Assembly (NCBI RefSeq): GCF_036588685.1
Contig: NC_086374.1
Span: 65,160,457 to 65,224,456 of the forward strand
DNA: 64,000 nucleotides
Direction: 5' to 3'
Origin: Mytilus trossulus
Lineage: Eukaryota; Mollusca; Bivalvia; Mytilida; Mytilidae
Below the pieces are notes generated by a model. That model saw only the letters and a list, made by a program, of their open reading frames with translations. It was not told the origin of the DNA and did no database searches. A program made the position numbers and the translations under genes. The first letter of the stretch is position 1; every line of letters starts with the position of its first letter. Below, one piece after another: positions 1 through 11,799 of the stretch.

Positions 1-79
1 AATAATGTATTATATGTCTCTGGTGTTACACGGACTAGTCTGCAGAGTTTCTGAGTTTACCGTGATAGTTCGGATAATA

Positions 80-118
80 TCACGTGATTACCAATTGGAT
101 CACATGATTCTCACATGA
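80..118. promoter_or_regulatory. Cluster of three E-boxes upstream of the KCTD gene
   Basis: Three octamers of the TCAYRTGA type sit within 39 bp: TCACGTGA at 80-87, TCACATGA at 100-107 and TCACATGA at 111-118. A CCAATTGG palindrome lies at 91-98. TCACGTGA is the core bound by bHLH-zip factors of the TFEB/MITF/USF class, and TCACATGA is the classical MITF/TFE M-box. The first coding ATG is 80 bp downstream. The motifs are seen directly; their use as a promoter is inferred. A TATATAAA-like string at 171-178 is too close to the ATG to be an obvious TATA box for this start. Confidence 0.45.
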
Positions 119-197
119 CATTTGTTTACAAACATCTATCGCATGGCGTTGATTCAGTAATTTTCCATCCTATATAAACAAACTAAATCGATGAAAA

Positions 198-2135
198 ATG
201 ACAGAATCTCAATCGGTAAGTAATTGAAATATATTGTGCATGCATTTTAGATTTCTATATCATAATCAAATCTTTAAACAAGACTTGCATAATCGCTACA
301 AACTAGATAAACTTGGGAAGTGAAAACGACCCATTACGCAATATTCTATGTTATCATGTCATGATGTTGTTCATGTATACATATAATTTTATCTATGAAT
401 ACACAAAACACATCACTTCTGATTTGAAGCATCGTCTACCAAGCTTTAATTTACCTTTAGGCTTATTTTTTTTTTATCAGAGTAAAGTATTCATAGCTTG
501 ATTATTTGCATATATATATGCTGTTATGCATGACAGTACGTGCATTTGTAAATACTATAAACCATTTAACCACGCCTCAATGTATATTACAATACACATG
601 TTTGGTTCATTTAGAAAAGGGAGATATATTGTGTTATAAGCTGGACCGTTTCTACACAAATTTAGTATTATTTCCAAATCACGGATTTGGGTCAGGGAAA
701 TTAAACAAAATGTTGCCTACAGTAACATAGATTATTACATAATAATATTGAATGTTGTATGTTTTCAACTAATGTTACTATTAAAAAACACATAATCTCA
801 TGTTTTGACACGTTACTGTGAACATAAATGTTTTATTCAAATAATCGTGTTCGTTGATTATACTGTTACAATGGCATTAATTGTTAGGATCTTGTATTAT
901 CAATTAAAAATACTTTGGTAACCATAAATCAATATTTTTGTTATAATTTTTCAAGATTTTTGTTTATAAGATATCTACATTGTACATTTATGTCATGGAT
1001 ATCTTCATTTTGTTTGTCTCTTTATCTTTAGGTACCTTTTCTCTGTTTATATTTTTTTAACCATAACATCTTATTTTGTAAACCTCAACTAGACTCTCTG
1101 ACTTAGAAACGTAGATTTATAAGAGATCTTTTTGAGTTTTAAAAGGTTTCAATTTCCCAAAACAATTTTGTGGTGTTTTTCTTTTTTTTTTTTAATTTTT
1201 ATTACCGATTTTTTTTTATATTGAACAAAAATTTACCTAGATTATTAAGTTGCTCCACATTAAAACTGATAACAACAATATATTAAGTTTAAAAGTGGAT
1301 TGTTTTTGCCAATATTATTTTTTATTATATTGTTTTGCTTCTTGCATCAATTTGTATATCACATTCTAGAATACTTTACTTCTTTTTCCAGTTTCCAGAT
1401 GTTGTAGAATTAAATGTGGGTGGACGCCATTTTACAACTAGCCTGCTTACATTAACCAAAAGCAAGGACACAATGTTAGGTGCTATGTTTAGTGGAAATT
1501 ATCAAGCAATAAAAGATCAAGACGGTCGATACTTCATAGATGCTGATGGGGACAATTTCGTGTATGTTCTGAATTATTTGAGATATGGTGAACTACCACC
1601 ACCGAACTTAGCAACAACGATTTATCGCGAAGCAGTCTACTTCGGGCTTCACGGAATGGTGGAGCAACTTGAACTAAGCCCGGCACTGCTGGCACAGATC
1701 CATCGAGAGACTTACAGAGCTCAATTTACGGGCTACCATAAAATAATTAACTCCATATTGGATAGGATTAAAGAATGTAGCACCAAGAATACCGAAACTA
1801 CCACATCGTTGCTCCTTGTATTATTTGCAAAGGAAAAAAAGAGAAAACTTCCGAATTTTGATAAAACTCATACTTGTTTTTCCAAGTCAAAAAACCGACC
1901 CAATAGAATGAGTGACGTGACGTTTGGTCCATGGAGAAATAAATCTACCACAGAAAAGGACGTTATGAATTGTGTAACTTTTGACTTGCAAGAAAAAGGC
2001 TTCAATATAACACAAGAAGCAGCAGGACAATGTGGTTTCACATGTGAATCGCCGCCTGAGAATACCGGAGAATCAATGGTGGAAAACTGTACACATCTAT
2101 GTTACACTCTTACATTTCATTGGTGGAAAATGTAA
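198..2135 (+). CDS. KCTD7/14-like: KCTD7/KCTD14-like BTB (T1) domain protein, two exons
   Basis: Exon 1 is 198-215 (ATG then five codons, MTESQS) and ends at an excellent donor, G|GTAAGTAA. Exon 2 is 1392-2135, after the acceptor TTTTTCCAG. Both junctions are phase 0, giving 253 aa. Residues 7-105 or so form a BTB/T1 fold: FPDVVELNVGGRHFTT at the start, then DxDGRYFIDADGDNF, VLNYLRYGELPP and REAVYFGL. The C-terminal part keeps the KCTD7/14 signature, with DVTFGPW, then a Leu/Val-poor stretch and a terminal FHWW. Human family members are 255-289 aa, so the length fits. KCTD proteins form pentamers through the BTB domain and many recruit CUL3 ubiquitin ligase; whether this one does is inferred. 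The ATG at 191 is in another frame, so 198 is chosen. The upstream reading frame at 1335-1391 is intron. Confidence 0.85.
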
Positions 2136-2186
2136 TAATCTTTATTTAAAAAAACATAACTTGTAGGCATTCTTTGCTTAAAATTA

Positions 2187-2192
2187 AATAAA
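2187..2192 (+). terminator. Polyadenylation signal AATAAA of the KCTD gene
   Basis: A canonical AATAAA hexamer lies 52 bp after the TAA stop at 2133-2135, followed by an A-rich stretch. It is the first hexamer downstream and fits a short 3' UTR. Confidence 0.5.
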
Positions 2193-2199
2193 AAAATAC

Positions 2200-4100
2200 T
2201 AGCTGGAGAAAAGAAAAAAAATCGAACTGAAAAAATACCATTTATTATCCCTTAATATAAGTAATATGGCTATATACGAGCTCTGTTTTAATGATATTGA
2301 CGTGAATATACGATATACGTATAAAATGTATATCCAATTTATATATATGTACATATATATGCATTTTACAGAATTTTATCAAATTTTATTGTTTAATTTT
2401 ACTGTTCCGTATTATAGATTTTATGATTTTATTTCTTATACATGTTTTATTAAACCATATTTTATTATTATTTCTTATAATTTCATTTTTATACGTTATT
2501 TTGATTGGCCGTAACAGAGTAACAGCAATCTCGCGTATTTCGTCATTTCAAAATGAAATATCACTGTTTCAAATTGTTTGCAAAACCTCAATTTTTTTCT
2601 TAATATCGCATTTGTTCACCGATCATCGTAAAACTTAATAAGAACGAAGAATGGTTGCCTTTGTTAACGTTCTACTTCCAAATACGACCCACATTCAACA
2701 TGAAGAATATTCGGCTTATTAGTTATTAGTCTGTCCAAGTAAAATCAACACCACAGAAACCGTAAAAGGGAAAATGTCATATTTGTAATCAGTCGAAAAA
2801 AAATGTGCAAGCGTTTGCAAGGTATATATTGGATTTGTGCATTTGTACAGTGAAATTAGAAAAGCTGCACGACTGGAAAACTATTTAACTGCGAAATATA
2901 CAAATAAACCAATATTAAACAACTTCACACATAAGACTAACAAGGCAACTGGTTTCTGACTTGCGCCACAAATATCTTGAAACAGATAGAGACAAACTTT
3001 AAAATGTAAAAAATAGTCATGATACCAAGTTTTACTTGTAAGTGATCGATGAGCATGGCCAACTGATACGAGTTTGTTCTTCATATACAATTAAGTCAAC
3101 AGTTATCATTTTTGAGTGTTTTATATGTGATCTGTGAAAAAGGATACTCTTTGTGTGAAGTGACAAAAAAATACGAATGACAGAACCAGTCTGACTCTCC
3201 CAACTGAATATGTAAACATAAGATTGAGAAATGTTGATGAATGTTGTCATTTACTAAGTTTATCATACCAATAATGAAATCTGCCATACTGGGACATGTA
3301 AAGCAGACTATACAGTATGGTGTTTTTAGGCAGTTAAGCTTTTCATTCTGGATTACAAAAAATATGACCAGAAAAACCTTAAATGATCGTCGATTTTCCC
3401 AAAAGTTAAGTTGCACATAGGAAGTAGAGCACATTAGGAATCCTTATGTAGTTCATTATCCCCCGAGCTTTTGGCTAAGATGTCAAAGAACAAATGTATG
3501 AAATATTTAATCGCCGAAAATCTCTAAAGACAAGTTGTTAAGATTTCCCAAATTGCAAAAGTCGTAGGAATATTGTTTGTCGTCAATACGTAGTCAACTA
3601 CGTATATATACGTCAGTAGTTCAACTGACCATTCTCAGATCCATGAAAATAAGGTCAAGGTCAGAAGAACCTTGTTAGACAGACATGTGCACCATACAAT
3701 CATTCCATCCATTAAAACATAAATAAACATGAAGAATTACCTTGTTTCAGAGAAACAAATACATAATCACAAAACTGAACATTAATCACTGAACCATGAC
3801 TTGTTTAGGCTAGGCATTCCCTCAGGATGGTAATAATGAATTGCTGTTTAAAGTCCTGTGGCAATTAAATGCATATTCAGGACAGGTTCATGAATATTAA
3901 GCCTACTTTGTGCAATCCACAAATAGAGCAGCAGCAAATGCCATTTTTTAAATCATTGATTTTAACATGCCAGGGGATCCAACTTGAGACCAACGCAATA
4001 ACACAAGACAACTGATGTAATCTTTGTATGAAGGACATGTATACCTTTTTTATAATTTTATAATATACCAAATATATAGTCAGCCATATTACACATAAGG
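2200..4100. other. Intergenic, no supported gene
   Basis: AT-rich sequence with no splice-flanked coding segment. The longest reading frame is 112 codons on the - strand (3096-3434); it is Phe/Cys/Ile-rich, without a recognisable domain or splice sites. The 3590-3620 stretch (ACGTATATATACGT) is a short palindrome. Confidence 0.5.
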
Positions 4101-4402
4101 TTGCAACCATTTGATTTTCTGGGGGGGGTGGGGGGCTATGGTTTTTTTTTCCTGTGCAAACTTTTTTTTTCGCCTTTGGCGAAGAACAATATATTTTTTT
4201 AGCGACAAACCAAAAACATTTTTTTTCTTTCAATTTTAGCATTACATAGTGGCAGCTGAGGGTGAAACCAAAATTTTTTTTTTCTCATGGTCCAAAACAA
4301 ATTATTTTTTCACCAAAACCTGGAAACAAACTTTTTTTTCCAAAAAAAACCATAGCCCCAGCCCCCCCCCCCCCCCCCCCCGAAAATCAAATGGTTGCTG
4401 CC
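4100..4402. mobile_element. Foldback MITE-like element with G/C-tract terminal inverted repeats
   Basis: The left end reads GGTTGCAACCATTTGATTTT followed by a G tract, GGGGCTATGG and a T tract. The right end is its complement: A tract, CCATAGCCCC, C tract, then AAAATCAAATGGTTGCTGCC. The arms are about 55-60 bp and the centre about 190 bp. I recognise this foldback as a common mussel repeat. No coding capacity. Confidence 0.6.
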
Positions 4403-4404
4403 TA

Positions 4405-4740
4405 AAAATGTCAAATTCATGTCATAACAAGAATGTGTTCAAAGTACCCAACATGGATGCCCCCACTCGCATTATCATTTTACATGTTCAATGGAACATG
4501 AAATTGGGTAAAAAGTCTTCTTTGGCATTAAAATTAGAAAGATCATACCATAGGGAATGTGTGTACTAAGTTTCAAGTTGATTGGACTTACTTCATCAAA
4601 AACTACCTCGACTAAAAACTTTAACCTGAAACTTGCACTTTCCTTTTCTATTTTAATTGGACCGTGAAATTGGGGTCAAAAGTCTAATTTGGCTGTAAAA
4701 TTAGAAAGATCATATCATAAGGAACATACATACTTTGCAT
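4405..4740 (+). repeat. Two diverged ~170-bp units of a dispersed tandem repeat
   Basis: Two successive units share the strings TTAGAAAGATCATA, CTAAGTTTCAAGT, CATCAAAAACTACCT and AAAAACTTTAACCTGAA. The same family recurs at 29250-29660, and a fragment lies near 37240-37300. Confidence 0.6.
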
Positions 4741-5690
4741 AATTATGATTTTACATAAATCCTTTTAGCATTATAGTCACCTATTAACAGCATTGGTAGC
4801 TATATGATGGTAATCAGCAAACACAATGATCAATTCTGTAAGGTAGTGCTTAAAGCATCGTTTATTTTGGGTCTTATTCAAACCAGCAAAGAAATTACAC
4901 AAAAAATTCTTAAAAAAGTTGAATGATGATGATCGACACCTGATGGAAATATAAATCATCTGCATGTGTGTCATACCGTGGACCACAGAAATCTCTTCCC
5001 CCTTTACTTATCCAAATTCAAATGAAATGAGGCTGGTTTTTCAAATATATTTTATTTACCAATTATAATTATTATGATATATCACAATGATACAAAATAT
5101 CCAAATGAAACCAAACACAATCTGCTTTTGTTAGGTGTGTACGAATATCAAAAAACAAATTGATTCTAGGGATATGATTTTGGACACGTCTGTAAATTAT
5201 CTCTACAATAAAAAGGAGGAAAAGGATCTGCATCATGGGTTTTGTATCATTAGCATAATATTACATTTATACAAAATAAATGTTGACATTACTGAGGATT
5301 CTATTTATTTTCCGGGTTGTTTTTATAATATTGTTTTGAATACTAATTAGGGGGAGATAATCCTAATGTAATTTCCAATTAAATAAGCATTATGAATTAA
5401 ATTAAATCATGTCTAATTTTTGATACATGGATTAAATTCTGTAAACAGAGTAATTATTCTTTGTTTAATAAAAAAAACCTTTTTATTGCTAACCAAACTT
5501 ATAAAAGAATTCCATAAACAACAGAATCCTCAATTAGTGCCAACTTTTAAAAAGGACATTAAAAAAACATTACAATTCTTAAACAAAGGAAATTAAAGCT
5601 ATGTTTATGCTACAATAAAAAATACATGAATCAAATTATTTTTTGAGAACAAACTCAACTTATTTACTGGGTTATAAAAAAACAAAATAG
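4741..5690. other. Intergenic, no supported gene
   Basis: AT-rich, with only short frames (69-71 codons) and no splice support. Confidence 0.5.
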
Positions 5691-5852
5691 CAGAGACGTG
5701 GATTAAGAGGATTTTTCAGAGGGCCCCCTTCAGTGGGAAAAATTTGGTTTAATATTTAGGGAATCACTAAAACATGACTGGAGCAGGGCCCCGCTGAAGC
5801 AGTCAGTGCCCCCCATATTCCTGGAAAATTTCTGGATCCACCACTGACTAAA
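5690..5852 (-). mobile_element. 'Sum-of-G/C' MITE-like repeat, full copy
   Basis: Runs from an imprecise left end (ACGTGGATTAAGAGG) to TCTGGATCCACCACTGAC, with inner strings AAATTTGGTTTAATATTTAGG and GGAATCACTAAAACATGACTGG. A close relative is at 58536-58705 and diverged partial copies lie at 6005-6080, 6410-6520 and 21940-22075. The GGATCCACCACTG end resembles the ends of hAT-type elements; that class is inference. Confidence 0.5.
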
Positions 5853-6004
5853 TATCTTGATCTGTGCAAAAAATTATTAGATCACCAAGGATATGTTTAA
5901 CAATTCATTTCATATTTTTAATCACATGCTGTTTTAAAATAAAAAGTAAATAAAAGTTTATTTACTCACACCAAATTTCTAAGCATATTAATCTTTATTA
6001 AATA

Positions 6005-6080
6005 TCCCCCCCCCCCCCAAACCCCTTTCGGAGGAAAAATTTGGTTGATTGTACAGGAAATGACTGGTGTTGGGCCCCTT
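6005..6080 (-). repeat. Partial copy of the same GGATCCACCACTG-family repeat
   Basis: A C tract is followed by AAACCCCTTTCGGAGG, AAATTTGGTTGATTGTACAGG and GGGCCCCTTT, matching the inner part of the 5690 copy. Confidence 0.4.
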
Positions 6081-6409
6081 TATGTTAAGTTCTGGATTCG
6101 CAAATAGGTAAAGTGAGTAAGTGTATGATATGTTTGTTTATCCATCTACAACTTTAACCCACAATTATCAAGATTAAATGGGACTTTCTCTAAACTTTCA
6201 AATAATCTTCAGTATCTGCCAACACTGTGTTCCATTGTTTTCACTTCAAAAAGGTTGGGAAAACCCAAAATTTCATTATAATAAATTAAAAAACATACTG
6301 CCTTTAGTACAGAAAATCAGCTGAAAGTTTCAATGAAAATCTACCAAGCTGTGGATGAGAGCTTATGATGGAAAAACTAACAAACAATACAAATCTTCTT
6401 TAACACCCC

Positions 6410-6520
6410 ATTTCAAAGGCATATTTATGGGGATGTCTCCTCTCCCTGTTGCGGGAAAAATTTCGTTTAATCAATTGCGCTGGCCCCCTCTAAGAAAGTC
6501 CTTTAGGACCCCGCAAAATT
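6410..6520 (-). repeat. Partial, diverged copy of the same repeat family
   Basis: GGGAAAAATTTCGTTTAATC followed by GGCCCCCTCTAAG and GGACCCCGC match the 5690 copy in order. Confidence 0.35.
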
Positions 6521-6657
6521 TAAGTTTTAATGATTCATCAATTAAAGAACAATAATTGAATGCAAATGGAATACAAATAATATAAATAAAAAATATCCAA
6601 TTTGAAACTCAATACAGGAATAAAAACAATTTGTTTACAACTCATTCTGCCACAAGA

Positions 6658-6765
6658 TTACTGTCTAAGGATTCTACTAAAAAAAGATAGTAACAGTTCA
6701 GCCACGGTTTGCAGGATATTGTCTGAAGATTGTACCACACAAGGCATCAAAGGTGACACTTTCAA
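6658..6765 (-). CDS. Candidate terminal coding exon, unknown protein
   Basis: On the - strand a strong acceptor (TTTATTTCTTTTCAG) at 6766-6780 is followed by 35 open codons in phase 0 and a TAA at 6658-6660. The translation begins LKVSPLMPCVVQSSDNILQ and ends SFFSRILRQ. It lies downstream, in the same orientation, of the exon-like segments at 7873-11867 and could be their last exon, but no continuous frame through them was found. I do not recognise it. Confidence 0.25.
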   Translation of the reverse strand: MKVSPLMPCVVQSSDNILQTVAELLLSFFSRILRQ

Positions 6766-6892
6766 CTGAAAAGAAATAAAGTCAAGTTTTAATTATTGTT
6801 TGATTTCGAGTTAATTATTATTCTGGAATATAATAACATTTAATGTGCAATTTTTCAAATAAAAAAAGAACCTGATATCACTGAATGTGAAA

Positions 6893-7165
6893 TATAAAAA
6901 ATAGAAGATGTGGTATGATTGCCAATGAGACAACTCTCCACAAGAGACCAAATAATACAGAAATTTAAAACAACTATAGACTGTATGACCGTCGACAATG
7001 AGCAATGCCCATAAACCATTATCAAGTCAACTATAAAAGATTCCCAAAATGACATCTGTAAAACAATTCAATCAAGATAACTAATGGCCTCATTTATGTA
7101 CAAAAATTGAACAAAAAACAAATATGTAACACATCAACATACAACCCCAGAAACAGGCTCCTGAA
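6893..7165 (+). mobile_element. Dispersed SINE/MITE-like repeat ('gtggtatgattgccaatgag' family)
   Basis: Contains GTGGTATGATTGCCAATGAG, TCTCCACAAGAGACCA, GACCGTCGACAATGAGCA, AAACAATTCAATCAAG and CAGGCTCCTGA. Other copies: 8483-8915 (-), 10660-10750 (-), 14290-14475 (-), 17575-17635 (-), 19165-19250 (+), 21045-21100 (-), 37750-37990 (-), 39150-39200 (+), 40640-40800 (-) and 62487-62750 (+). I know it as one of the commonest mussel repeats. No reading frame is conserved between copies. Confidence 0.7.
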
Positions 7166-7202
7166 GACAAAAATAAACTTTCCAAACTTTTCTGAGACTT
7201 AA

Positions 7203-7476
7203 GGTGGTACCTTACACTACAGGGAGATAACTCTGTAAAATCAGCTAAACGTTTTAATTACGTTGTGTTATTTAGGGAGGATTGAGCTTTTTAATGATCA
7301 AAAGTAGTGTTTGTAAAACTGCTATATAATCAGTGTAATTTATCTGATAAAAAAGTTCGTTCAACGTTTTTGAAATTTTTATATTTTTGTCAAAGGGTCA
7401 AAAGTAATACTTTGTCAAAATTTTATGAAAATATAAACGAGCAAAATTAATTTTAGTGAAAGTGTTGGGTACCACC
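7203..7476. mobile_element. MITE with TTAA target duplication (piggyBac-like)
   Basis: The ends are GGTGGTACCTTACACT at 7203 and its complement AGTGTTGGGTACCACC ending at 7476, flanked on both sides by TTAA (7199-7202 and 7477-7480). The element is 274 bp and has no coding frame. TTAA target duplications are characteristic of the piggyBac superfamily. It sits close to the truncated end of the 6893 repeat. Confidence 0.65.
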
Positions 7477-7872
7477 TTAACATCAATTTTCCATGAGTAA
7501 TTATTTGAAATATTCAACATGATGAATGCAGAAGCTGCTGATAAATTCACTAAACAAAAATTTAAAATAATTGAATACGGTATGTTATTTGTTGTTTAGT
7601 TGACACTTACTCCACACAAAATTTATGTTAAAAATGTAGGAATAAAATTCTTTTGAAAGTTGAAACGAATATATGAACCACTGAATGTAAGGCAGTTATT
7701 ATGCATCTTTTTATAAAAGCTATTTTTTTACTTGATATCAGGTTATATCCCCTTCATATTTCTTGTTCAGGAAAGGGACAAAAAATCAGTAAAAATGGAT
7801 ACATAGATATCTAGGGGCATAGATACATGTATAATTAAAATTTAAATTGTTTGTTGATTAATAAATTCTCAC

Positions 7873-7931
7873 CTTAAACAGCTCTCTTTACTCCTCAAGC
7901 AAGTTACCCAAAGGAAACTTGTGATGCTAAC
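7873..7931 (-). other. Exon-like segment (splice-flanked, 59 nt)
   Basis: Acceptor TTTGTTTTACAG, then GTTAGCATCACAAG..., ending AAG|GTGAGAA. Open in phase 0 for 19 codons. Its first bases resemble those of the segments at 10888-10952 and 14754-14815, suggesting a diverged relative. Product unknown. Confidence 0.3.
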
Positions 7932-8482
7932 CTGTAAAACAAAGTTCAAGGTCAGTTATTCGCAACTTTAAAAAATATATATAGATCATAATAATTGATT
8001 AAAAGTTCTCGAATAACATACAAAATTCTGTGAGAAAATAATTGGTATTCAAAATCAAACTAATGGTTATGTTTTCTGCTCTTTGTATGTATTTTTATCT
8101 CTCCAACTCGTTCTCGATTGCTATTTTCAATTCTATTAAGTTTGCAATACAAAAATAAACTTGTACTTTATCATATAGTATAGTATTTCAAACCTTTAAA
8201 AAAACAATTGATATCAATTACTATTAAATTATGAAAAAAACTAAAAGCTTGTATACCTACCATCATGTTAACAATATACAATTATGGCCCTTAGGAAAGG
8301 TGAATATCCAAAATTGTCAACCCTTAAAAGGTTATTTCCCTAAGAGCGAAGATTTTTTTTAAAAGTGTAACAAAATTATGCCTTGTCACATTTCTTATGA
8401 ATTTGTCTTATACTATCATTTTCTGTATGTTAACTTGATACCTAAGGTACAAAACAATTAAATTGAATACAAGTTGTTGTTC

Positions 8483-8915
8483 ACATCCATTTGTATTTTT
8501 GTGCATCTGATGAGTTGAGCCTTTTTCAACTGATTTTTATAGTTCGTTTTTATGTTGTACTGTTATACCACTGTCCCAGGTTAGGGGGAGGGTTGGGATC
8601 CTGCTAACATGTTTAACCCCGCCACATTATTTATGTACATGCTTGTCCCAAGTCAGGAGCCTGTAATTCAGTGGTTGTCGTTTGTTTATGTGTTACATAT
8701 TTGTTTTTCGTTCATTTTTTTTACATAAATAAGGCCGTTAGTTTTCTTGTTTGAATTGTTTTACATTGTCTTATCAGAACCTTTTATAGTTGACTATGCA
8801 GTATGGGCTTTGCTCATTGTTGAAGGCTGTACAGTGACCTTTATTTGTTAATGTCTGTGTCATTTTGGTCTTTTGTGGATAGTTGTCTCAATGGCAATCA
8901 TACCATATCTTCTTT
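8483..8915 (-). mobile_element. Dispersed repeat, near-complete minus-strand copy
   Basis: Reads in reverse the same order as the 6893 copy and extends further: ATCTGATGAGTTGAGCC, TGTCCCAGGTTAGGGG, CGCCACATTATTTATG, CAGGAGCCTGTAATTC, GGCCGTTAGTTTTC and GGCAATCATACCATATC. Confidence 0.7.
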
Positions 8916-9039
8916 TTAATGTGTTATAAAATTGTTCAGCATTGATGTAGATGTCCTCAAAATCAAACCCATTATAAACAAATAATTTAAAATGCCTATA
9001 ATAATATGATCATTAGTTTTGTGGAATATTTCAACTCAC

Positions 9040-9117
9040 CACATATTTTTCATGGTAAGGCCTCAGACTGGGTTGAAGATTTAATTGACCATCTTCCTTA
9101 AGAGCTGCTATCCTAAC
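9040..9117 (-). CDS. Candidate coding exon, first copy of a triplicated exon
   Basis: Acceptor CCACCTTCCAG, 78 nt (26 open codons, phase 0 at both ends), donor GTG|GTGAGTTG. The translation contains LKEDGQLNLQPSLRPYHEK. Relatives at about 12769-12835 and 15519-15585 keep the KEDGxxNxQPSLRL core on the same strand. The first and third copies are open; the middle one has a stop. The protein family is unknown to me. Confidence 0.4.
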
Positions 9118-10203
9118 CTGGAAGGTGGTTTATGTCCTCATCTTATAATTTGTCCATTTGCTTTCAGAAATAACATTATGTAAAAATAAATATCAGATGC
9201 ACTTTTTAAGTCTTTTGAAATTTCACCTAATCAATTGTAGTTACCCACAATTTCTCCCACCCTCCAAATCTATTATCTATAGCTAGAGCTCTGCTTACAT
9301 TTTTTTTTATTTACAGAACTCTAAATAATAGTAATTTTAGCAAGTATACATCTGATATTTAAAGAAAATGTGTACAAAAGTGAATATTTTAATTAAAAAA
9401 GTTATATTCCATATAAACACTCAGGAAATTTCAAGTATAATGAGTATAACAAAGGAATTACCTCCCTTTTGTCCTGAAAATTTCACCCTGTTGAGACTCC
9501 ACACCCTTTAAATATTTAACAATACAAAATTTGTATAATTAAAATAAAGAAATAATAATATGTAAAAACTACAACACATTTCAATAAAGGGATGCGCTTT
9601 AGAACATGATACGGCCGTTGCTCTTTTAAGTTTCACCAAAAATGCATAAAATCCCCCTTTTTTAAGTATAAAAATTCATTACTTAAGAAAACGTAAAATC
9701 TAAAATTAATAAAAAGGGAAAGGGAGCTTATGTCAATAGATATAAACAATTCACCAAAGTTTCATGGACATTGGTGAAAGCGGCTTTTTGAGTTATTGTC
9801 CAGGTGTGAAAAATCCCCCTTTTTTATGAATAAAGCCCCATAAATCCAAAACTTAAAATCTGGAATTTATAAAAATTGAAAGGGAGCAATAACAAAATGT
9901 ATATAAAAATTCAGGAAACTAAAAAAAAAACACTTTACATATTTTTTTTTAGATTCTCCATTCTAAACCAACTGGAGGCCTTTTGACTAGACAGACCATT
10001 ATTAAGTTGACAAGTAAAATTTGTCTGTTCCATTTCATTTTCAAAGTAAAAATGAAATAGAGATACAGGGGGTGGGGGAATAACGAAGAAGATCTAACAA
10101 TTGTAAATACAAGCTTCCAATCTAATTGAAAATGGAGAATCTTTACACCTTTTTTTTTTTTTTTTTTTTTTTTATAAAAAATTACATTTTTTGAAATATA
10201 TAC

Positions 10204-10265
10204 AAAAAAAATTTGAATAACATTCTTCAGTTTTATCACATAATCATTGCTGCAGCCACAGCTTC
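10204..10265 (-). other. Exon-like segment, copy A (62 nt)
   Basis: Acceptor TTTCTATTTCAG; donor TTTTTTTT|GTATAT. The open frame includes SCGCSNDYVIKLKNVIQIF. The block B counterpart at 13783-13859 is 15 nt longer and shares CGC and NVIQ, but its open frame starts in a different phase, so coding status is uncertain. Confidence 0.3.
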
Positions 10266-10887
10266 CTGAAATAGAAATAAACATTCTTAAACATATTTGT
10301 CAAAACAAGATCAACCGATATACCGATTTATACAATTATTAGCAAAAAAGGATGATAAAATCAATGGTTGATGTGCATCATGTTTATTTTCCTTTATTAG
10401 TTGTATGAATTAATGCATTGGTTTTCTAGCTTGAAACTGTTTCACATTTTGTTATGTTCAGGCAGGGCCTTTAAACTGGTACTGTAAAACCAGAAATTAT
10501 TGCATGCTATTCTTGTGATTTTTCAACAAATGGACAAATATGCAAGATAAATAATCCCAAGATTTCAGAAAAATCTGGCCTCAAAGTTTTGCATTAGAGA
10601 TTAGATTTATAAATACAAGTTCCTATTGTGATATTCAACCAGTTGCATTATTTACATTTATATAGGTTTTGCTCATTGCTGAAGGTCCTACAGTGATTGT
10701 AATTTGCTTCTCTTATTGATAGTTGAGTAGTTGGCAATCTTATAACATCTCTTTATTCTTAAATACCCAATCCAGATTACCAGTATAATTAAAACTATTA
10801 ATTTGGAAAATATTTCAAAATACATGTGTTCATAAAAAAATACATGGTGAATTTAAAAGTTCATTAATCAATATTTTAGTTTCTTAC

Positions 10888-10952
10888 CATAAAATTCAGC
10901 TCCAATGGCCGTTTCCCAGCTTCAATCCTTGCAGACAAGCTGTGGTGCTAAC
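10888..10952 (-). other. Exon-like segment, copy A (65 nt)
   Basis: Acceptor TTTTATATTTCAG, donor TTTTATG|GTAAGAAAC. Very similar to 14754-14815 in block B (62 nt), including both splice sites. All three frames contain a stop, so if it is transcribed it is untranslated or the gene is dead. Confidence 0.35.
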
Positions 10953-11799
10953 CTGAAATATAAAATACAAAATTGTTTTAAAGGATAACTTCTGAAATAC
11001 TGTATCTATGATATATAAAATGGGTTATATATGCGATAGGTTTTGAGAACATTGGTTAGACATCAATCCAACAACACAATTCAATCCTAAAAGGAGTAGG
11101 CTTAAAAGAGTAAAGTTGGCCCTAAGATTTTATTTTTTTTTTAAATCAAGGCCAAATACAACAAATTTAACATATATATTGTTCTGGTATCATTATTGAT
11201 ACAAAATAAACACTTCATTTTGGCACCTGACACTATAAACTATTAAGTGATGACATCTTGATTATGCAATTCTGGTGTATTCGCAAAAGCGCCAATTAAG
11301 GTCCAATTTTTCACAATTCAGAACAGTTTTTAGCATATCCAGTAATAGTTTACGTCTTTTTATTTAAATACATGTATTACCCTTGGTTCCTATAAGTTAC
11401 GAAACATTTTGGATCAAAGGTATTCTTTAAGCTTTTAGGTAAGAAAATTCACAAAATTATAGCATTTTGATAATATCTCCCAATATAGCTAATTATGGAG
11501 GAGACTACAATGTCTTATAAAGAAGCGATTTATTTTAAGTCACATTAAGTTTCTTGAAATATATCCATTTAAGATCCAAATTGGGGCCCCTTTGATATTC
11601 TATGATAAAAGTTGAAATTTAAAATCTATTATAAGGCCATACTTTGCCAAGAGACCATTGTCATATGATACTGATAGAATAAAGAGTATATACTGTTGAC
11701 CAAACTCTTATAAACCTTTAACCCTAAAAAAGTCAGTATTCATTTTAATATTTATAGATTATTTTTTTTTTAAACAGGATTAACAATACTGGTACCTAC

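Noticed and set aside
171-178. TATATAAA as TATA box for the KCTD gene
   Set aside because: It is only about 27 bp before the chosen ATG, leaving almost no 5' UTR; possible but not supported.
1335-1391. Upstream extension of the KCTD frame to an ATG at 1335
   Set aside because: It is T-rich intron sequence ending in a polypyrimidine tract and CAG; the spliced exon at 198-215 gives a clean phase-0 start.
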